The position numbers and the translations under genes were made by a program. Under the pieces are notes generated by a model that saw nothing but the letters and a program-made list of their open reading frames with translations, was not told the DNA's origin and did not search any database. DNA of 64,000 bases from Chloranthus sessilifolius (lineage: Eukaryota; Streptophyta; Magnoliopsida; Chloranthales; Chloranthaceae). Of this stretch, positions 32,573 through 46,000 are shown piece by piece (positions within the stretch are counted from its first letter, which is position 1; the number at the start of each line of letters is the position of its first letter). The stretch lies in NCBI GenBank assembly GCA_021018995.1, contig CM037598.1, positions 41,656,685 through 41,720,684 of the forward strand. The letters are read 5' to 3'.

Positions 32573-32666
32573 TAAGAATCCAAACTCCACAACTTTTAAA
32601 CCAGCTTGTTCATCAATCCAAATACAGACCGAAACCTTCCCTCTCCTCCCCTATTTCATCTTTATA

Positions 32667-32807
32667 ATGGCAGCTCTACCGACCTCTGTTTGCCCTAGCC
32701 TCCATCTGCCTAACAATGAAAAATCAGAAGTCAAACGAAGGTCAGCAGGTTTTCACCCCAACATATGGGGTGATCAATTCATTAACATCTATTATGAAGA
32801 TCCAAAG
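32667..32807 (+). CDS. Terpene synthase exon 1 (aa 1-47)
   Basis: ATG with G at +4, about 100 bp after the TATA box. Encodes the short N-terminus and [11 protein letters not shown]. Ends DPK before GTAGGA, phase 0. Confidence 0.9.
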
Positions 32808-34513
32808 GTAGGAGATGAGAGAGAGAGAGAGAGCTTGCAGAGTTAGTAAGGCTTGTAGTTAGAAAAATAATTAGGTTTTTTGCATATACCCCCCTATGTT
32901 TGGCATATTTATAAATGCAATCCCTTGTTTAACTTATTTATAAATAACCCCCTGGTTGCAATTTTGTGTTTAAATAACACCTTGAAGTACAGTTATTAAT
33001 CCAAAATATGTGGGGGTATATGTAAAAGAACCAAAATTATTCTAGGTTTAAAATAAATTTACTCCTTGTTATTTATCCAAAAGGAGTACTTACTATACTA
33101 GGTGGTTATAATTTAATCAGTTATAGTAGTGCGTAATTTGAAATTAAATACTACCCCTGAAATCAGTGTTAAAAGGGTAATTTAATAGAGTGTACCATGG
33201 GTAATAAAGGATATGTATTTTGTCTAGAATCAGTCATCCAGAGAAGAAAACAAATATGTATCACTACAAAAAATAAGACTATTAGAGGCAGTTTTTTTAA
33301 CAAATAAGATTGTTGCGCGAAATTATTCGTTAATTATGATTCTTGATTGCATATTCATTTAACAAATAAGGTTTTCACTTAAGTAATTAGGCAATACACA
33401 ATCAAAAGAAATTACAACTATAGTTTTATTAAGAGATCTAATACTTGGTCACGAAAGTTCGGTTTTTGTGCACTAACTTTTGGGCCTTGCACATGAACTA
33501 TTCCGCAACAAAAGGCTCTTTCTCATACATAGATTGTGTCAAAAAGGAAAGTTCATGTGCAATGACCCAACTTTTATCTGAATGTTACGCTTCCCTTTTT
33601 TTTTTAAATTCAATTTTGTTTAGCTTTTCTAATAAAAGTACTATAGTCTCTTCTAGCTTTTGAAATTTCACCTCCTTTTCATATTTCTTTTCAGATGAAG
33701 GCTTGAGCTCAAATCCTTTGAATATGAGTTGTTCGTTTAATATAATAATTTCTTACTTATAATAAGAAAAAAAATATCTTTATATACATTCCTAAGAATA
33801 GTAATAGTAAGAAACATGATAGAAAATTATAATTGTACTATTCTCGTCCTATGAAGTTTATCATACCTCCTTTGTGAATGTACACTACAAAAAAACAGAT
33901 TATTAGAGGCAGTTTTTTGGAGCAAAAAACTGCCACTATAAACAAAAAACTATTAAAGACTATTAGCATCAAGGGCATTAGCGGCAATTTTTTGTTAATA
34001 GTGGCAGTTTTTGGTTGCCGCTAATAGTCTTGTTTTTTTGTAGTGTTAATTCCGTAAGAATCCAAAAAATTCTCTTTAAATTATAAGTGGATCTTTGCCA
34101 TGAAATATATTTTTGTTACTACATTCAAAATACCGCGTAAGCTATAAGCAGAATTGGAATTTATTGCAGAAAGTAGATTTATGGACAAAACGTGTAGAAC
34201 AATTGAAGAAAGAAGTGAAGGAGATGCTAAAAAATTGCGAAGACTCATTACAAGAAATGAACTTGATTGATATCCTCCAACGGCTTGGGGTGGCACACTA
34301 CTTTAACAAAGAGATTGAAGAGTCATTACAAAAACTATACATTTCATATAATGATATTGCTAGTGATGATTTGTACTTGGTGGCTTTACAATTTCGATTA
34401 CTACGACAACAAGGGTACAATGTATCATCTGGTGAGCTCATTTCCATCCATTTACTTTTCTATTATCCCTACATAAAAAAATTAATACAATATCAGTTAC
34501 AGTCAAACGCACA

Positions 34514-34575
<62 letters not shown>

Positions 34576-34769
34576 CACACACAAACACACAAACAGATGA
34601 AAATGATCTCCTAACTCGAGTCATGGGAAATAAGGTCAGGACTCGAGTTCTCATAGGTATGACGTTATTTCTACTGCTTTTGGAAAGTACAAGGAAGTTA
34701 TTACAGCCAATGAGTGCTTGGGTCATGGATTAATCTGTTCACTTGTGTGAAAGGATCATTACCCATACA

Positions 34770-34812
<43 letters not shown>

Positions 34813-37800
34813 GTGCGTGTATGTGTCTGCTTGTAAGTGTGCGTGTGCGTGTCGAGGGAGAGAGACTAAGGTCGGGGGTCTCTAGATGATGGCATTTAGT
34901 AGAACTGTCATCCATCACCATTAAACATTCATGTTTGTGTGACATGAACATGCACAAAGTCGATACATCAATAATGAAAATAATTAAATGAAAAATTAAT
35001 TATAGTGATTAAGAATGATTAAATGACAGGTAAAATAAATAACATTCACTATCCAATTTAGTCACCATTGATCACAGTGATTAAATAATATTTTTTACTA
35101 AAACCCCACAGATAAGGGTTAACCTTATGACGGGCCACATGGCACCAAGAAAGGGCCAGACAAAGGTTAAAGCCCTGGTCTACGATCATTTGATATAAGT
35201 ATAGAAAGCGAGAGAGAGAGAGAGAGAGAGAGTGACAACCCGATTTTCCTCAAGGCACACAAACCTGCACAATATTTTTTTTTTCTTCCTTACATCATAA
35301 AATCAGGGAAAATCGGACCGTCGGGATGCACATATCACAATCCGAATACAAAAGTTACTTGGTATTATCCACGTACCAACATGGAAAATGAAGCGGCTAT
35401 CAAACATACATGAAAATGGAAAATTTGATATCACCAGGCAGATCTAAAACTTCTACGTTATACATATCAAGTCCAAAGATTTACAGCCCCAAAATCCACA
35501 ATACGAACCCGAAAGTGCTCAGTCCAAATCCTCACCTAATGCCAAATTCCCCAAATGGGAGGTCCTAAGCCGTTTCTCGAGGTCCACTCCTAATCAATAC
35601 TTGTACTTGTGACGTATAGTCGATGGATGAGCTACATCTAAGCTCAGTAGAGAAACATCAATAACTTGTATATTATCACCTCACACATATATCTTATGAC
35701 ATAATCGAACATGCTTTTCACATAAATACTCACAATTTAAAGAACATTTGACTTGAAGCAAAACTAATATCACACAGAAATTTTCTTCTTGTTTAAAGCT
35801 TAAGCACATGATTTCAAAAATTATTCCCTTGACAAAAGAAAAACTTTAACTGATAACTTAAATAATCCTCGAGCGCTATAGCATCGAGCCCCTGATGGGA
35901 TACCCACCATCCTCGTTCAATTGAACCCTTTTTAATAAGTTATACAAGTCCCTTCGATGGAGGTGACTTGCCGGAATTAATATTACCGTAAAATGATAAT
36001 CAAAGAGCAGATATCCCGCTGCACTGAATTCACATCAAAGTGTAGATATCCCGTTGCACTGGATTCACAGTTTGTATGGATATTCAACCGTACCGGTTGG
36101 CTATCATTGATAAACTTAAATCGAAGTGCAAACATAACTTATAGTTCATCATCGTGTATTGTGGCAATTTATATTTAGTTTGGAGTTTCAAAACTTCCAC
36201 ACCATAGGTTTAGAGTTTCAAACTTCCACACACACACATTCACATTCCACACCATAGGTTTGGAGTTTCAAATCTTCTACACACACACATATTTGATTTC
36301 ACACGCATACACACCTCTGAGTGCACACACACAGATAAACGCTTTTGATGTTCAAAACCATAAAAGAACTTCATTCTATCCAAATGACGAGTTTCATAAA
36401 TCACACTTATTTTTCTCACATCACAAAATTCAAGCTAAATAGATGACAAGTTCCACACACACATATTTTATCATATCATAAAATGCATTCTAATCATAAT
36501 CAATGCACATGTTAAGGAGTTTTCCCTACCTTGACGTGATGTCACGCTCAATTCCTTATTCTAAGTTAGCTTTTCCCCCACATTCATGCAAGCTCAAACC
36601 TAAACACCTAATTCCATAGTTTACATGTAGCAAATGACGTAAAACGGAAGACTACAAGATATCTCCAAAGTCCTTCAATCAAAACACATCAAAATCCTTA
36701 ATCTGCTCAATTCGATCGATCGTTTTCCCAATTCGATGGATCGGATCCCATCGAAATGGATTTCAATCGATAGAAGTGAGCAAATTAAGGATTTTGATGT
36801 GTTGTTGAACTTTGAGATATCTTCATGATCTTCCGTCATCATTTGCTACGTAAACTATGGAATTAAATATTTCAATTTTTCTATGGCACCAAAACTCGAT
36901 CGAACTCTAACTCGATCGATCAATTTCCAAATCAATCGATTGAATTAAATTTTGATCAGATGATTTCCTTCAAAACCCTTTTTAACACTTCCCTGTTCTG
37001 TAACTTTCGATCGATCAATTTTTAACTCGATCGATCGAAGCACATTTCAATCGGGCGAATCTAATTTTGATCGGTCGAAATCCCTCAAAAATCGTAGTTC
37101 ATAATTTCAAGTCAAATTCGATCAATCAAATACATTTTTAATCGATCGAAATTGACAGATTTCTTCTGTCACTTTGCTTTCTCATGCCAAACCCAATTTT
37201 TTCTCAAATCTAATCTTCTTTTCTTTAATTTTCTCACTCACATCATAACAAAACTAACATGACACAATTAATCAGAAATTTCTCACCTTTGATCGATCGC
37301 ATGATCCACACTGCTCAAATTTGAATCTAGGGTTCTGGAGTGAAATTTGTCGATTCTTCTTACAATTGAGTCGAAAAGGAGCCCGCGGAGACTCCACTCT
37401 GGATCACACGTTACTCTTCACGCACTTGATCGTATATGGCCTGATCACATGATCAAATCCCAAGGTACAGGGATGGGCGGAAAAGTTGAGCTCTTCTTTC
37501 TTTTCTCTCTCAACCTTTTTGCAAAACACAGCCTCTTTCTCTTTCTCTCTCTCTCTAAAACCCAAACCCTACAAACTTTTGCAAACAGTAATAAGCTTCC
37601 AAAGGAAGCCTTTCACTTCTTTGATAACCAAATGGATTAGTTCCCTTATAAAACATAAACACCCATTTTGGGTATTAACTTCATCCAATAAGCATTATCT
37701 TCGGTGCAAAGCTTTTACACCTAAACCAATTGTTAACCACCACTTACCACACTAAGCTTTGGTGTGAAGCTCATACACTTAAGTCAAGCCTTAATGCATT

Positions 37801-38670
37801 AACCAAAGGCCCACCATCGACTCAAATAGCTAGCCCAACCAGTTCAACAAGTTTTAATCATTAATGAACTTCCATTTTCCAATAATTTTGACTCCTAGTT
37901 GCATACTCACACAGGGTGTCGTCCCAGGCATGCACACCGAGGCATACTGTTCAAAGGTCAAAATTTTCAGGATGTTATAGAGGGAGATGAGAATATGGAT
38001 TGGAACACATGATGGTGACCTTCCGCTCAAATACCAGGTCACATGCCATGTGGCAAGTGATCGCGAGTTACTTAATGGTTCACTAGGTCCAATAGGATTT
38101 TTAAAAGGAAATTATTTTCTAGAATGTGGTCAAAGGGACAAAAACTCAATGGACTAGGATGTGTGGGAGGTACTCAAAGTGATGTGAAACTCCATGTGAC
38201 TCTTATAGTATTGTTTTGGTATTATGTGGAGCACTAGCTGGTTGTACAAAGAAATTTTATATATCTTACTACTTTTCATTAATATTATAATATGAATTAC
38301 GTGTAGCTAGAGCTTAAGTTTGTTTTACCCCAAAATAGTTTCCTATTCAAAGATTTCAAATATATGTCTAGAACCTAAAGAAAATTCAAATAGATTTGAG
38401 AGTTAGTCACCCTTAACAAGCCTGCATTTTGCTTGTGCCACAACATGTTGTGTGCTACTTCGATATTTCAATTGATAGAGTTAGTTGTGCTAGCCTTTAC
38501 TAAAATCGGTGCACCACAACTGATGAATTGTCTATGCACCTTACACAAATTCATATTTTAAAGCTTCGATTCGTATAGAAAAGAAATATATATGGGGTTT
38601 TCTAAACTTCATTCTTTTCCTAGAAGATACCAATGTCTATATATAGTGTGAGACATAAATAGACATATAA

Positions 38671-38703
<33 letters not shown>

Positions 38704-41700
38704 CCATTGTCTTTTCTTGTCAAACTAGTAAACGTGCACATGTTCATTTAAATGTCGTGACACCATCAAATTGGAGCTTCATAATTGCCATCACCTCATT
38801 TTTCAAGAGTTATTCCAAGTCACAAGACAAAAGGAAAAATAAGACTAAAATAAAAGAAAGTGATGAATCTCATTTAAAGCTCCTAAAACTCGGCAAGCCC
38901 ATAGTATCTCTGATGATCTAGTACTTCACTGTATCTATAAGCTGTGAATAATTGGTACAGACCTGGTCATCATGAACCAGAGCCCTCTTTGCATGAATCT
39001 CCGTGACACCATTATCCTCCCTATAAATCAGACTATGCAACCAATTCTTTAGAGAAAGCCACTCCTTAATATTCGTCATTCGAAGGACAAGAATTACTCA
39101 TATGATGATTTGGAACTAGTTCGGAATTAGTTTGAATGAGTTAGTCTCAGTGATTGTTTGAAATAAGGGATATACTATCAAGAATAGCCCTAAACTCTAA
39201 TTTATTTTTAGAAAATAGCTCATAATTTTTATTAAAGGCAATTAGAAAATAGAAATTTAAATCCTCGATAATCCTAACACCCCTAGCATGGCTTGAGTTT
39301 CTCATTGAGGCACCATAAGAATATATTTTAATGGAGCTGACACATGGTTTTTTGCTTATCATATGTAGCATGTCATAAGGCTTCAGAGTTATGGTGTGAA
39401 GCCTTATGATGTGAATAGGATTCAGAATTACGATGTGAACGTTAAGCTTACCAAACAATTTTGACTTTTGTAGATGAAGATGGCATTTTTTGGTTGATTA
39501 AATCAGTACTCTCTATGATCCAGCTTAGTACCTTTCTCTTCACAACACTTGTTGCTCATCACAGTGAACTACAACATTTCTTTCCAACCAAATGTCTCAA
39601 GAATTCACCCATATAATAGAACCATTGTGTAGAGAAACTTCAGTTTTAGTCGTACTTTACTAGTTAATCAAATGGTGGAAATTTTTGGATTGGGAGCGCG
39701 TCAAGAAAATCTTATAGAATCCACTTCCATAGCTATCGGGTAGAAGAGCAATCATCAAATAAATGCTTGACTGATTCAAACTCCATAAGGCAAAGATGAC
39801 ATCAAGAAGCTATCTGAATTTTTTGCGACATAATCACATAATCCATGGGAATTGCTTCTTTTGGAAACATCCAACCAAAGCAGTGTTTTTTGATTGCATC
39901 TTCACTTTCCTGTGACTTTTCATTTTATTATTTTTGGACACCTCTCATGAGTCTAATCCCATACAGAGTTAGAAGAAAAGGCACCCGAGATACTAGGTTT
40001 CCTAATAACACTTTCCGAAGAATGTATTTTTGAAAAATTATTCTTGGTCTTTTCCATTTATAAACTAACCCAACTTGTTTGCAATATTTTTTGCAACCTA
40101 CTTTCCATCTTTCATAGCATCAATCAAGACCTTATTCTCATTAATATAAGGAACCCTATCCATTAAATGTTCATCCCTTAACCAATTATGCCCAAGAAAA
40201 AGTTATTATTTCCATAGTTTATTATCCATCTAGAGGCATTCATACTTGATTTCATCATAGGTCAATGCCTGACCATACTTTCCATAGACCAAAAATATTT
40301 ATTATAGACAAAATTAGATTAGTGAAAGTCCTCTACTACTAATTTTATCACACTATCATCATATTGACGTAGTATGTATCCTCAAATTTTTGAATTACAA
40401 GACCAAAATCCCAAGAAACCCAATGAGTTTCAAATCGGCCATCCATTTCTCCCCAATAAAAATTTACAAAGCATTTCTCAACCTCCTTAATGACTTTTTT
40501 GGGGTTAGGGAGAATAAAGAAAAAGTGAATAGGGATACAACTACTAATGAGAAGGTGGCTAAGAGCCAAGCCATTTTTAGAGGAGTATCAACCCATTTTA
40601 TTTTCAGACTGAAGCATTGATACCACATTACCTATACTAGGTGCATTAGATAGCGTATTCTCATTCCCACCAGTGATTTTCTTGATCTTGTCTGTGGTTT
40701 TTTGGACTTTCATCGTTGCATGGAAAAACTATTTTCATCACCTCTCTAACCCCTTGTAATGAGATCTTTGTCGTGGCATAGTCTCTTCATCTTTAGAAAG
40801 ATTGTGATACAAAACCTTTGCATTCTCACATGTTATCCAATGAGAAGAGGACCAGTACTCATTATTAGTCATACTTTTCTAAAGTCTTTCAACCACCTTT
40901 TGAGATTCTCCTTATTTAATTTTAACATTATCTAGGACCTCCTTGTTCCATTTTTTCAGCTCTACCTTCAACATTTTCAGCTTTAGAAAAACCAGATATA
41001 TAGGGGATCCTTTAACCTAAGCCCAAAATGATTACAAACTATACCAAGAAAATCTTGCCTTGAAGTGCAAAAATCCCAAAGTTGAACGGCTTAGGAACAT
41101 GAGTTTGCCGTTCAACAATGATATGAAGATGACAGTGGTCTGAGGACATATGTGGAAGGTGCATAACCAAAGGTACTCCAAATTTAGAGATCCAATTGTT
41201 CAAAGAAAGGCAGGCTCTTCTATACTCAACATTCTTTTTATACCTGATATGTTATTACACCAAGAGAATTCATCTCGGATCAACCAGTCCATCCATGTAA
41301 ATAAAATCATAGAAGTTTATCATAAAGATATGGTTAGGAGTATCTATACCTCTCTATTCGGTAGTAGAGGTAAGTGCATTAAAATCTCTAGCAAGCATGA
41401 TAGCATCATTTGATGCTACGATCAAAGACTTTTGTATCAAACAGTAAGAACTGAGAATGATTATGGATCAAAGGATATAAAAGAGTTTTCAACATGCATG
41501 CCAAACAACTATATAGTAACATAAACTTTTTTTGCAGTAGTAGCAAGACCATTATATTTCTACTCAAGGGTTCTAGAAATAGAAAAAGGATTAACATCAC
41601 TTTCAATATCTGAAAGTCTCCTTCTCAAGGAACCATAGATGATTACTTGAATATTCAAAATTAGAGAACTAATCATGGACAAAATTATTGGATGGCTGTT

Positions 41701-42273
41701 AACATAAATGTTTAATGGAAGCTTGAGAATTAAAGGGAACCCAAGTGATCGAACTTCCTCCATCCTCTACTTTTTGGTTCCATAAAAATATTTTTGTATT
41801 CATCAAAGTACTGTTATGATTTTAAATAATTTGAAGTGACTTCATCGATATTTGAGTTTGTTGGATCATTGTCGGAGTGGGTTACCTTATCAGCTAATAG
41901 AGATGGATCAATCAAGGAAGAAGCGTTGAGCACAATCTCAACTGATTTAACAAGATCAACTTAGGATATTGTGGAGATGAGTGGTGACTATTTAAAGATA
42001 TATAACACTCAACATGAGGACAAAATTCCTTGCAACTCATGTTTCACCAGTGGGGTGTTAATATAATCCAATGAAGGATTCATAAAATTAAAACATAAAA
42101 ACTTGATATTATATAATGAATGATATATATATATATATATATATAATGAGAATTACATTAAATTGTAGCAGGAAAAGGCTAACTCACGTGCTAGATCACG
42201 TGTTGTGTGCCACTTTACACTGAAATGGCTCGAGTGTAACAGCTAGCCATACACTTGAGCATAGCGTCATAGG

Positions 42274-42310
<37 letters not shown>

Positions 42311-45300
42311 ATATATATATAAGTAAAATACATTACATTATATCGTCCACTTGCATATATTTTTTTTATATTTCCTACAAGAGTTTGTATTAGGTGCTAC
42401 CCACCTTGACAAAAAGGTCTAAATCCATTTTAACAATTTCACACTCAAAGTACCAACCTTTTCTAGAGCTTTTTAGAAGGAGATTGAATAGTTTTGCACC
42501 TATCAGTGTGCCTTATAGATGGCCCTTGTCTCATTTTTCAACGCTTAGCAAGCAATTTTGACTTATTGAATGCGTCTCCCCTTTTGTAATGTGCACTCAC
42601 TATCTTATGTCAATAAATTCAAATTCAAATAATTTTCTTGAAAGGAGTTGGCTTATGAATTGTTTAAGATTGTAATTTAAGTGTCCACATAGAAGTGATA
42701 ATGAGAAGTAGAGGAAGAAATTATAGGAATCTACGTTGAAAATAAAAATCGAAAAAAACTTCTATATTTTTTGTTTGTTTGATGTTTTATAATGTTTGAT
42801 CATTTAACAGATGTATTTAAGAAGTTTCAAGATCGTGAGGAAAATTTCAAGGAGACCTTAATTACAAATGTTGTGGGTTTGCTAAGTTTATATGAAGCTT
42901 CACATTTTAGTATAAGAGGAGAAGACATATTAGATCATTCGCTGAAATTTACAAGCACACATCTTATGTCTATGATGGCGAATCTAAATTTTCCTCTTTC
43001 AAAGAAAGTGGAGTATGCCCTAGATATACCTATACGTAAGTGTTTGCCAAGAATAGAGGCGAGACGCTACATCCCAATCTACCAATATGAAAGTGCAAGG
43101 AGCGAAGTGATTCTCGAGCTTGCAAAGTTGGATTTCAATTTGCTACAATCATTGCACCAGAAAGAGATAAGGGAGCTATCAATGTAAGTTTCATCATACT
43201 CATGATCTTTTCTATTAAAGGTTAAAAAAATAACTTCATGCCCCAAAATAGGAAATAGTGTCTTAAAACATGGATTAAAATCTTGATTGTACTGGATTGT
43301 ACCACCAAGGAGATAAGGGTGGTACTAATACTACCCTACATTAGCCTTTTGACCCTTTTGTATCATTTGTACTAAATGATACAAATAGTAAATGAACAGT
43401 ACTCATACCAATTTTGAGATTTTAAACCTTGTTTAGAACTAGATTTTGTTGAAAACAAGGAGGAGGAATCACGCAAGGCTGCTTGAGACATTAGCATATT
43501 CTTGAACTGGAGGGAATAAATTAACAATGACTATTTTTCTCTAGCTCATTCAACTGAGCCACTACATCGAGATGACAAGTTGAGCTTGTAGTTGTGGTGG
43601 ATGTATCAACCCAAGATGGTATGTGTGGGACTAGTAATAATCGGATAATTCTCTATGTAACCGGATGACCTATTTTCGATACGATAGAAATCTTGTGAAC
43701 TAGGGTTAGTAGTACTTGGGGGGTCAATAAGCTGCACTTTGGCCTATAATTTTATAATTTTCAAATAGACTCTAACAAAGTTCATCTTGTACATAAGAAG
43801 TTTCCTAGACCGTTGCTACTCTTGCAACTACTAGAGCCTAAATAGCGAAGACTTCATACATTTACTTATCATAAGCTAGAGAGGTTTTGAATATTTTTAT
43901 TTTCTAATAGTACATGGACGTCTTCATCACAGGTGGGAAAGGGAAACAAACCTTCCATCAAAGCTACCATTTGCAAGGGATCGACTAGTGGAATGCTACT
44001 TTTGGATACTCGGAGTGTATTTTGAAGAACAATATTCTCGTGGTAGAATGATCATGACCAAAATAACAAACTTGGTTTCATATATGGACGACATTTATGA
44101 CGTATATGGAACACTGGATGAACTCCAATTACTCACGGATGCAATACAAAGGTTTGATCTTTTAAATTAATGTACTGATAAATTTACTCTGACCATTTTT
44201 TATATTTTTTACACTTCAAAACATTTTTTCCCTATATTACTTTATTATTCCTTATTTGTTTCAGTGATAATAGTGTGATCCGACCCCATATAGAGGGGGG
44301 ATGGAAGTTAGGATGATTGAATGATGGTAAATTTGAATTTATGTTCTAAAAATATGGATCACTATTGAACTATTAGGTGGGACATTGCAGCCATGGAACA
44401 ACTGCCCAAATATATGAAAGACTATTTTCTCGAACTGTTAAAAACTGTTGACAAAATTGAGGACCAATTGGCTCCAGAAGAGAAAACATACCGTATGATT
44501 CATTTGAAAGAAGTGGTACGTATGATTATTTCCTTGTTTAATGTGATATCACCAGCATCATAACATGATCTAGCTAATGAAGAGCCGTTGTTATGTCTCA
44601 ATCCTTCCAAAGTTGACTTCCACAAATGCTAGGTGGCAAAGGCTATTTATGAAAGTCAACTTTTGATTCGCTTATGTAGCTATAGACCCAAATTTGTCCC
44701 AAGGCTGGATTGATCTGTACTTTGAGAAAGGTGTAATCCCGAGCTTCCGAAAGCACCTCCCGAGCCCTTAGAACTTAACCCAAATCTTTAAAACCCTTTC
44801 CGAACCCTTAGGAATCAACCCTAGCCTCCCCAGACCCATTAGAACCATTCCCAGGCCTGATTCAAACCCTCCTAAACTGTGAATGGAGGGAGGAGTGCCA
44901 AAATTTATATGGACATATGTTGAGGTTGAGACCTATACCATTAGAAAGTAGAGGTTCTCAGCTTTCCAATGAACAAATAATTGCCTAATTTCGAGTTGTA
45001 CATCAAAAGTTTTGACGATTCGAAAAATTCACAGAAATTGAGGATTCTACTCATGCGTACATTGGATGTATGCATAGGCAATTTTTGGCCTGAATTTGGC
45101 TATGCCTACAACTAATGTATGCATAGGCAATTCTATGCAAATTTAACTCATGCATACAACCAATGTACTCATAGCCAAACTTTGGTTATTTACTTCAGAA
45201 AAAGCACGGACTCTAAACTTCTCTGCTCTATCAAAAGTATTGTTTCTAAGCTATGCGTATAACCAATGTACACAACTTAAAATTGCTCCTTTTCCAAAAA

Positions 45301-45969
45301 ATGGCAGATTTCGAAATTGAGGCTTGACTTGTGGACCATCCCATTGTTTGAAGTTTATTTCTTTAGGATCCTAATGCCCTCCTTAGTTTAAGTTATAACC
45401 CTTATGCTATCTAACTCATCACCCTATCATCTACCATTAAGCCCAATTCTCACCATTCTAAGCCTTCAAAAACCTAGAAAACCTTAGATTTCATATTACC
45501 TAATTGTTAAACCCATTTACACTTAAGTATTCCCTAATCACCTCTCCCTCTATAAATAGAGAGCAACCCCCCTTGTTTAATCCATCTTTTGAAATTTCCA
45601 AGAGAAGAAACTCTACTAATTTGCTCCCTCATTTGCCTAGACCTAAGTTTTTTTCAAAGCTTAAAGCCTTAGCCCATCAAAACCACCATTCCTAACCATC
45701 AATCCTTCAAGGCCTTAGAAGTTAGAACCCTTCTCTAACCCATAGTGCTATCGAAAGCTCATCGGTGTTGCTCTCAAGCGATGATCCGACTACAATGCTA
45801 CAAGGGTCTGAGAGCTTCGGCTCTCCCCTCTATTCATCTACCTTCTTTTTATTTTTCCTCTATCCTTGAATTTGAGCTGTTATGTCGCCGAAATTATGGT
45901 TATTGTGGGGGGCTCAAATATGATCTGAGTGCCTTCGGACAAGAGGAAGTGCTGCTCACTTTGTTTCCT

Positions 45970-46000
<31 letters not shown>

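Larger units (their letters stand above)
35233..37979 (-). repeat. Solo LTR of a chromovirus (family F) in intron 2
   Basis: 2747 bp, + strand from TGACAACCCG to AGGATGTTATA, like the ends of LTRs C and D (TGTGACGACC ... GGATATTACA), with no internal region. Flanks gagag / gaggg resemble a 5-bp target duplication with one change. By analogy with C it lies on the minus strand, antisense to the gene. A minus-strand TATAA lies near 37645, and the TCGATCGA cluster (36711..37300) is downstream of it. It contains CA-rich microsatellites (36225..36335) and a large inverted repeat (36609..36865). Confidence 0.75.

Noticed and set aside
34113-34733. 206-aa continuous open frame
   Set aside because: Only 34170..34431 is exon; the rest reads through intron and a TA microsatellite.
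43184-43932. A second gene inside intron 3
   Set aside because: No open frame or motif; ordinary intron.
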